Below, piece after piece: positions 56,551 to 64,000 of a DNA stretch of 64,000 nt. The stretch is taken from NCBI GenBank assembly GCA_002105175.1, contig MCGE01000046.1, positions 62,001 to 126,000 of the forward strand, in the 5' to 3' direction. How positions within the stretch are numbered: the stretch's first letter is position 1; every line of letters begins with the position of its first letter. The DNA is from Absidia repens (taxonomy: Eukaryota; Mucoromycota; Mucoromycetes; Mucorales; Cunninghamellaceae). The notes beneath the pieces were generated by a model. The model was given only the letters and a program-made list of their open reading frames with translations, was not told the origin of the DNA and ran no database searches. The translations under genes and the position numbers were made by a program.

Positions 56551-58993
56551 TCATGGCGGCGAGATTTTTTTGGAGGTAGGTAACGGGTAATGAATAGGTT
56601 GAAAAGCGGGAGGCCATACTAGAGGTGGTGATTGAATTGTAGTGTTTGACAAGGTGCCAGGGACAGTCGCTACAAAAGGTTTTGCAATTGGTATAAAGTA
56701 GTAGGTTCCAGCATACGGGTGCATTTGATAATAGCCGCCACTTGTATCATATGCATTCGTCGTTTGAGAATAAATGGGTGGATAGACTTGGGGATAAGGG
56801 ATGGGTGGATACCAATAATAATAACCATGAGGAGGAAAAGGACCGATTGAATAATCTAATATGTCACGCAAACCCCATAAATAAAAAAAAGGTATTGGTT
56901 CACCAAAAAAAAAAAAAAAAAAAAAAAAGTAAGTCGGTGCCTCTTCAGTCCAATACTGTTCACTCCTATTTTTTTTACCTTGATTATCTTGTAACGTTGC
57001 AGACTCCGTATCACCCGTCGTTTGTTCAATAGAGTGTAATCTGCTCAGAGGCTGGATTGATCGGCGATTGAGATGAGTTTCCGCATTCTCTTGTGAGTCG
57101 TTCGAACTATCCAATGAATTCGCTACTGAGTCAGCCGAATTTAAAGCAGTTCGTGCCATGGGCTCGCTTCCGAGGTGTTCCTGATGGCGATGCCGATTGG
57201 TTCCTGTGTTGAAATTGGCGATTTTGGTGGTAGACATGGTAGTAGTTGTCAATATGGTGCATGAGGGTGATAGAGCAGTTTCCTTGGTAGATTGAGTTGC
57301 AAGATGAGGTTGACGCTTGGGCTGAGGGTATATATTGCAAGTGGAAGTAGTAGCGACAACAGCAGAAGGAATAACTACACCAGGAGAATGAGGACGTGGC
57401 CCAAAATGTTCAATATGGGAATCTGCTGTAGTCACCACATCATCCATATTTGAAGAAGAGGAATCGAAACGTTTCTGTTGGTCCTCTTGATAAGACACAT
57501 GTAAGGTACGACCATGCCACTGTTGACCATCCTACATTGAGAATTAAAAAAATTGGTAAATAAAAGGCGATTAGTTCTAAAATTGGTAAATAAAAGGCGA
57601 TTAGTTCGAGAAAATATACCACACTCACCTCTGTATTGATTGCCATTGTTGCACTATTGTATGAGGCGTATCTGATGAATCCAAACGTTGTATTACACAA
57701 ATTCTCCGTTTTCTTCTTGACAATGCGAATGCTTTCAATTGGTCCATATTCACCAAATCGTTCTTGAATTTCTGACTTCTCAATTGATCTGCCCAAGTTT
57801 CCAACAAAAATGCACGTATTCTTGTCACTGCATTTCCCATTGCCAGACACACGTAAATCATTGTTTGTAATCCATTCCACCTTCCAATGTTTGAATCTAG
57901 CAAGTACCTTAAGCCGCTACAATAAAAAGATGCAATGTAATTATGAGCATCAGTAATCCGCAAGAATCCATGGTAGTAGTGTGTATTAAAAAATAATAAA
58001 AAATCTTACCAAAAAAGCTTTGACAGCATCATCTCTGTAAGAGAACATAATATAAGCAGTAGTCAAAGCGGCACCTGTGACGATATGAATTTGTTCGATC
58101 GGACCATATGTTGACAGTTTATTCGCGATATCCTAGTACGTAAGTAAACATATAACATGAGCACACGAAGGTACGTGACTAAACGGCATACTTATAAATC
58201 GCTTTACCTGTTCATCCAAAGGAAGTTCAGTTGACTCTATAACCAGAGAACGATTCACTCTTGCAGGTTCACACCGGAGGGTACGTCCATCCAATATTGT
58301 TCCAGGAGCCTTTAAAAGAGCTTGTTTCGCATCGCCAATTCTCTATAGAATAAAATGGAAAGTAAGTATCAGAAAAGGAATGTACAAATCTTATCAATCT
58401 TTTATTTTAACCTTACTTCATATTGTACGAAAGCATAGGGTCGATTCATGCAATCTTTGAATACCTTGACATGCAGTAGCTTTCCCCATTTTTCAAACTT
58501 TTGGTAAACAGAAACATTCAGTGCATCTTCCGTCTTGTGCTTGTTGAGACTACAAATGTGGAGAAGAACAATCAGTGGAAAATGGTTCTGCAGCAAAAAA
58601 CAAATAAATTTTATTTTTCACCTACCTTGCCACAAATATACATGCCAAAGGGCTACCGCGCTTGTCAATACTAGGATCGTCGTTATCCGCTAGAGATTCC
58701 GAATCATCTTGATCGTCCGTCATCGGGGAGTCAGGGTAAGGGGAGTTGGACACTAGTGTTTCACCTTGCAAAGCGTCTATATCCACTTGAGCGACTGTTG
58801 TATTACAAAAAAAAAAAAAAAAAAAAGTTAGAAGATACATACATTTTGTCAAGTCGACATATTTACCAGAGTCATCCACGAACATATTCTCTTTATCATC
58901 AGTTGTGAATCCAAGGTAAGATAGCTGAGCATTAGCAGATGGCTCAATTCTGTCAGCCTGTGGTACGAATTTAAAGCTTCCTTCGGAATTCAT
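56551..58993 (-). CDS. Three-RRM RNA-binding protein
   Basis: ATG 58993 (MNSEGSFKFVPQADRIEP); stop 56551; seven or more exons. After an acidic Ser/Asp region come three RRMs: RRM1 (ACIFVASLNKH.., PYAFVQYE), RRM2 (SLVIESTELPLDEQ, TYGPIEQIHIV, TAYIMFSY) and RRM3 (CIFVGNLGRSIEKSEIQERF, TFGFIRYASYNSATMAI). RRM1 and RRM3 have clear RNP motifs; RRM2 is weaker. The C-terminal third is Ser/Thr/Pro/Tyr-rich (PPHGYYYWYPPIPYPQVYPP). An in-frame stretch with a poly-Phe run at 56856-56978 has GTAAAA and TATTAG ends and is 123 bases, so it is very likely an intron whose removal joins DNQ to DYSIGPFPP. Specific ortholog not assigned; fungal post-transcriptional regulators with this layout are common. Confidence 0.85.
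57551..57610. repeat. 30-base tandem duplication in an intron
   Basis: AATTGGTAAATAAAAGGCG recurs after exactly 30 bases, inside the intron (about 57536-57629) that splits RRM3 of the RNA-binding protein. Confidence 0.9.
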
Positions 58994-59977
58994 ATTTCTG
59001 ATATGACTGTTGGTACTTTGAGATCACTGTTGATTGTTAAAAGATCCTTTTGTTGGAATGGTGAGATCAATGGAGTGACCGACCAGGAAAATATCCAAGC
59101 TGAGTGTAGTGTAAATGTATTTATATATAAAAAGTAATATACAAAAATTAAAACGGAAAAGAGACGAGCAAAAAAAAAAAAAAAAAAGTGGAAAAAAGTT
59201 ATTGTAGGAGCTGTCAGTGCTTTATGGCAGCAATAAATGCGCATGAAATTGATCACGCCCTGTAAATATAGGCAGCCAATGAAATCTCTCCAAAATGACT
59301 TATATTTAAACACCGTCCAATCGGATTGAAACATGAGGACAAAGATGATCTTCTGGACCATTGACAATGGACCAAAATCAATTTCAGGCACATTTCCTTT
59401 GAACTTGGTAGTACATCCTAGTTGTTGGCTGATTATTTAGTCATATGGTGTTTGAGTGTAAATGCTGTCTCATTTTATTGTTTTGAACAAGCAGTCCTCG
59501 CTTTGATTTTAAATCGGGTGCGACTTGGATTTACGCAAATTTCATACTTCACACTAATCAGTACAGTACGATATCATATCATCCCAGCACGGAACAGCAC
59601 CCTATCGCATCAAATATTTCCGTCCTATCATATAGTAGCATTTTTTTACCCTAAATTATCTTATCCTCTACAACACAACACAGTTTTACAGTTATTGAAG
59701 CCATCACAACAAAGGAATAAACCAGTAAAAACATGTTTTTTATTAATATTTTTTTTGATTTTTTTTTTTTTTTGGAGTAAGTATACATAATGTATGTTCG
59801 AGTGTATTTAAAAATTGAGGTAAATAGGAGAGTAAATATAAATCAAAAAAATGTGGTGGATGTATAAAATAGGAAGAAAAAAAAAAAGAAGCCTAATATA
59901 AAAATAAGCAGGAAAGATACAGTTCCCAGGCATGACCTAAAACTAAGTGACTAAAGGTGAAATGGGGGGAATAACAA
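58994..59977. other. Intergenic between RRM gene and trehalase
   Basis: 984 bases: RRM 5' flank, A-run at about 59170-59187, T-runs near 59738-59774. Plus-strand frames at 59422-59790 and the minus frame at 58990-59391 have no domain and were not called. Confidence 0.45.
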
Positions 59978-62795
59978 TCAACAGAAGGGAGCACCAGCTG
60001 TAAAATAAGATTCACTAGAGGCGGTATCATTAAGAGCTTTGGGATCTACCAAGGGAGCTAGAGGATGTGGAGCAGTCCCAGGTGCGAGTGGGTGAGGAGA
60101 AGGAATGCTAGGGGAAAACGCTGGCGGAGGTGGTGGGGGAGAATTAAAACCGGAGTTGGAAGAAATGATGGTGACGGCAGCATTGGTACTACCATTTCTA
60201 GTCAGTCTTCTAGCTAAATGTGTTGATTTTTTGCGTTGTTTCATGTAGGCGGTCTGTTCCACATCCGATCGCCGATGTTCCAATGCCAGTGCCTTCTCAA
60301 ACAAAAGGTCTGGTAACGTGCATGTTCCAAGGGCCCTTCTCATTTGCGTGTTCAGGTAGGTTAATCCCATTTGATAGCTTCAAAAAAAAAAAAAAAAAAA
60401 AAAAAAAGGTGTCAGTATAATTTCTAATAATATATTATTGCCCTCCTTTTTTTTTAAGCTACCTGGCATTCATCCATCCAAAACCTTCACGAGGCACAAA
60501 TTTGAAATCGGTTCCAACATTTCCATACTCCACATGCACTTTGTGAGATGAGCTGACCACATCGTATTTTTCAGGTACAACACCATTAAAGTCTACAAAC
60601 GATTTTGTGATTCTAAAATAATAATAGAAATTAGAAAGAGAGAGTGACAAAAAAAAAAAAGTCTTACGTATATAACCAACGATAAGCTAACCGACGAGAT
60701 ATATCCCGCATGCCATATTTTTCAAAACCAACCCAAGCCATGATTTGATGCGGAGCCCATCCAAATGGAAAATCCCATTGCCGATTTGGTCTATCCAAGG
60801 TGATGTGACCACGAGAAGATTCCGTGCCAGACACAAGGCCGCCCAGGACTTCGAACTTGTGTAAAGAATGCGCGGCCATTTTCTTTGCTTGATCCTCGGT
60901 AGCACATCCGGCCCATAAAGTCCAAAACGCAGTAGCACTTTCATAGGTTGTCTGGGTCTTTTTGATGGTATCGTAATCGTAATAAAGGCTGGTGTTTTCG
61001 TTCCAAAGATATTTGTCCATACGTTCCTGGCGCTGTTTTGCGCGAAGAGACCAGTCCTTAGCATATTGAGCCATACCATCAAAATCCTCCAATAAGCCGT
61101 CCAAGTAGTCATGTATGGCATCCGCAATATCGGTTTCGTATTTGTAGAGTAAAGAGTTCAGGTCCACAGTAGCTAGATTCGCACACACCTTGTCAAAACG
61201 GTATGTAGTGTCATGCCCCGATTCACGCACCGCACGATCATGCAAAAAATAATCATCCAATTCCGGTTCATCGACTTGATCATTGTTGTATAGTTTGTTG
61301 AATTCTTCAATGGTGACATTGTGTTTGCGAGCAAAAGGGGCTATGACATGATCAAAATGAGATGCTTCAGTTTCGGGAGGAATGCCTTTGCCATCGGGGC
61401 GATAACGAGAAAGCATAGTGACGGGATCCAATCGAGGAGGAGACATCCAAACTTGCCAATATTCCTTGATAGCAGACTTGAGAATCCGCCGTAGCCAAGC
61501 CTTATTTTCTTCTTCTTCAGAGGGATCCAGGCGATCAAATACCTTGAGCGCCATGTCAGTCAGAAAGGGCGGTTGAGACCGGGTGAGGTAGTAAGATCGG
61601 TTGGCATTAAGAATTTTCCCATAATGCTTGATTTGGTAGGCAAAATTCTCGACCATGCTTTTAGCCAAAGCAACTCTTCCATCAACCAATAATCCCAGAG
61701 CAGCAAAATATGAGTCCCAACCATACATTTCATTGAAACGGCCACCAGGCACAACAAACGGTTCGCCTACCAACGTGGTCGATTTCCCATCGAGATCGAG
61801 CACTTTGCGCATCGCCAGAGTCAAAAGTCCAGGACGATTGTTAATACCACGGACAAATTCAGGAGTGATATCTTGAGGCAAGTATTCAACAATCAGATGC
61901 AGATGAGGACGAGCATTGGCCACCTTACAATAAAAGTCATAAGCATCAGGGTCACCACGTGGCACATAGATGATGGGATGTTGTTGACTGGATCGGTTCT
62001 TGGGATCAGGACATATCACCTCCAAACTATCAGCATCAATACGACGAGTCAATCCATCCCAGAAGTTGAAGCGAATCATACGTGATAAACGGTCCACAGG
62101 GTTTTCATTCAAGCGAGCTTCGTCCAATACAATGTGTTTGCGTCCATAATCCTTCGCCAATGCCAACTCTTGTAACAAGTTAGCAAGCATATACCTGTCA
62201 TTCGATGAAACGATAAAAGAATAAAAAAAAAAAAACGTACGATGAATAACTAAATAGTATCCCCTTGTTTCATAAAAAATATCATGTCAACTTACGTTCC
62301 CCGAATGTCTATTCTTCTATATCCGCCCGAGTCTGCAGTGCCCAAACTTAAAGTTTTTGGTCCGACGTCGTTGATTGTTATTTGGAAGTCTCCATCAGTG
62401 TCTTGTTCAAGGATACGTTGAAGGGTTTCGTCTACGTCTACAAGAAATTTTTGATCCTTGCTTTTGTTGTCTATGTCATCATAAAAAGGAGATTGGTCGG
62501 GTCAATGCTTGGAGGGGTGGGGGCAAGTGTTTGGCGTCTTTGTTTTACCATGAGAGGATCGGCGATAACGAGAGGTATCTGCTAAAAAGCCAAGAGATTC
62601 AGGAGGATATCTCTAGAAGAAGAAGAAGAAGAAGAAGAAATAAGTATTGACTTTCGTCGGGAAGAAGGCAATTGATAGACTTACGGTATAGGTTCGAGTT
62701 CGTTCTTTTGAATTGATTCCCGTGGTATAGTATTTTGAAGGGTGAGCATGGACATCCAATGGACCGTCTCCGGTTGTCGTAGGGAAATCCACCAT
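59978..62795 (-). CDS. NTH1: Neutral trehalase (GH37)
   Basis: ATG 62795 ([20 protein letters not shown]); stop 59978. It hydrolyses trehalose to two glucoses in the cytosol. An N-terminal regulatory part with a PKA-type site (RYRRSS, small exon near 62570) and a calcium-binding-like loop ([18 protein letters not shown]) precede the GH37 catalytic domain. The latter has the signature [15 protein letters not shown] (near 61740), the second signature [12 protein letters not shown] (near 60770) and SGWDTT-like [12 protein letters not shown]. These features match fungal neutral trehalases activated by PKA phosphorylation with 14-3-3 binding. The C-terminal about 70 residues after [12 protein letters not shown].. 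are Pro/Ser-rich ([18 protein letters not shown]), an extension I would not expect in the yeast enzyme. Several short introns. Confidence 0.95.
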
Positions 62796-63582
62796 GTTCA
62801 ATAATAAAAAGTAATAAAATTAATAAATGAAAAAAAGGTACAAAGCAGCAAAAGAAGAGTGTAGGCAAAATAAAAAAAAATGCTTTATTTTTAAAACAAA
62901 AAAACCATGAAAAGTTTAAACCGCGCACGCAGGAAGGTGGTCAGTGGGTCGACCTTCCAATAAACTGCATCAATTTCATGTGGCTCTTATGAGTGATCTG
63001 TCCGATGACACAAATGCATTTCAATGATTTGCCATTGTAATATCATTAAAATTTCTGCGCAACATTTTACGTCATGCCCTTAGACATTGAACAGTGATCT
63101 AGAAGGGAGGAAAACATCATTGCGCAGACTAGTGCCAATTGTCGATGATCAAGGGTTAGCCCTTTTTTATTTTTTTTTATTTTTTTTTTTTGCACCCGGT
63201 TGAAGAAAATCAGGTACCACTTTATTTCTTTTAATGAGCGTATTCTTGACTTTAACAGTATACATCATACATTAGTTATTATGACAAGAAAACATGATTT
63301 CTTCGATAGGGTTTTCATTATGATGAATAAATTACACTAGTACAAGTACGTACCTCATGCAATATTAAGTTGAGTGTATACAGTACTACCTGCTCCCATG
63401 AGCATATTTTTTATTTTTCTTACTTTTTACAGAAAAATCATCAAACGGGAAGTCGGCAGACACGCTCCGGGTCATCGTCGGGATTTAAATTGGTTTGTTT
63501 TACTTGGGATTTGGGCGAGTGTTGACTTCATTCTTTTTTTTTTTTTTTTGTTCAGAAAAAAATACGCATTCAAACTGACACC
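62796..63582. promoter_or_regulatory. Divergent intergenic region, trehalase and RPAP3-like gene
   Basis: 787 bases between divergent starts. No stress-response element (CCCCT/AGGGG) was confidently seen. T-runs lie near 63167-63191 and 63534-63549. The plus frame at 63374-63586 has no domain. Confidence 0.45.
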
Positions 63583-64000
63583 ATGACAAGTCATTCAGAC
63601 CAGTTAATATGGGATGATCTTTTATCTTGGCAAAAACAAATCAAGGAAAAGGATTCGCTGTTGAATAAAAGAAAACCGCTACGAGATCAGGTAAGTAAAA
63701 CTATGCCGTTAAGCAACGGTATACCAAGACCAAGCTAACTCTATTTAATAGGTGTTGGCCCCTATCAGAAAACCAATCGATTGTATTTTTGACAAGAAAA
63801 AACAACTTGGATTGAATCATCTTAATGGAAAGAATGTAGGTGTCACTGAAAAGGTGAAATACTGTTACTGATCACTACTAGTTAACAATAGGCACCTGCT
63901 GCTCCTCGGAACACAACCAAGACAGCTGGTCAATCGAAAATACAACAAAAGGCTCTGGTAGAGAAAGAAAAGGTACTGAGAAGAAGAAGAAGAATAGTAT
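63583..64000 (+). CDS. RPAP3-like R2TP/co-chaperone protein, N-terminal part (runs off the end)
   Basis: ATG 63583 (MTSHSDQLIWDDLLSWQKQI, then KEKDSLLNKRKPLRDQ), then exons VLAPIRKPIDCIFDKKKQL.. and APAAPRNTTKTAGQSK.. before the window ends. The DLLSWQKQIKEKDSLL block followed by a basic, Pro-rich linker resembles the N-terminus of RPAP3, the TPR co-chaperone of the R2TP complex (with PIH1 and Rvb1/2, assembling polymerases, snoRNPs and PIKKs). The TPR domains would lie beyond 64000, so the call rests on one short block. Confidence 0.45.

Noticed and set aside
63374..63586. 70-codon plus frame before the last gene
   Set aside because: T-run-derived hydrophobic residues, no domain, overlaps the leader of the RPAP3-like gene.

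Overview
The window is nuclear DNA of a filamentous fungus. The best fit is an early-diverging lineage (Mucoromycota, probably Mucorales), not a yeast or an ascomycete. Most genes are split by short GT-AG introns (roughly 50-120 bases). Intergenic DNA is AT-rich with long A/T tracts, poly(A) signals are often (C)TTCAATAAA, and the gene set includes a WDR81-type BEACH protein, a fungal neutral trehalase, an Ede1/EPS15-type endocytic adaptor and a COQ9 protein. Species cannot be named from the sequence alone. The track's first residue is sometimes a non-ATG codon, so starts here were re-chosen at real ATGs.

Layout. 1-2641: gene-free, with two head-to-head copies of a dispersed repeat (called family M here) and a 7-base microsatellite. 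2642-10542 (-): WDR81-like protein. 10543-16540: repeat-rich gap with a minisatellite, two TIR elements (TE1, TE2), more M copies and two doubtful small ORFs. 16541-27114: compact gene block of CLP1 (-), PCID2/Thp1 (+), YKT6 (+), an ankyrin-DysF-FYVE-RING protein (+) and a Ser/Thr kinase (+). 27115-32947: a third TIR element (TE3), inverted relative to TE2, and an M copy. 32948-43604: Ede1/EPS15-like adaptor (-), DsbA-like protein (-), cytochrome P450 (-), a small secreted repeat protein (+) and an unknown protein (+). 43605-48424: an M copy, then a head-to-head pair of strongly divergent histones, H2A (-) and H2B (+), followed by RPL11 (+). 49289-54298: coiled-coil protein (-), DUF4112 protein (-), RPL18 (-), COQ9 (+). 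54299-64000: gap with an M copy, three-RRM RNA-binding protein (-), neutral trehalase (-), and the start of an RPAP3-like gene (+) running off the end.

Themes. Several genes concern endosomal membranes (WDR81, YKT6, the FYVE/DysF/RING protein, the Ede1 adaptor). Two that share a 183-base divergent promoter act in mRNA 3'-end processing and export (CLP1, PCID2/Thp1). The most novel item is the divergent H2A/H2B pair at 45860-47081. It keeps the paired, divergently transcribed layout of canonical core histone genes, but the proteins have remodelled acidic-patch positions, short atypical tails and an H2A C-terminus that no longer resembles the docking domain. The second is family M: at least 12 copies in 64 kb, each with the same core and a poly(A) signal at one end, lying between genes and also inside the TIR elements.
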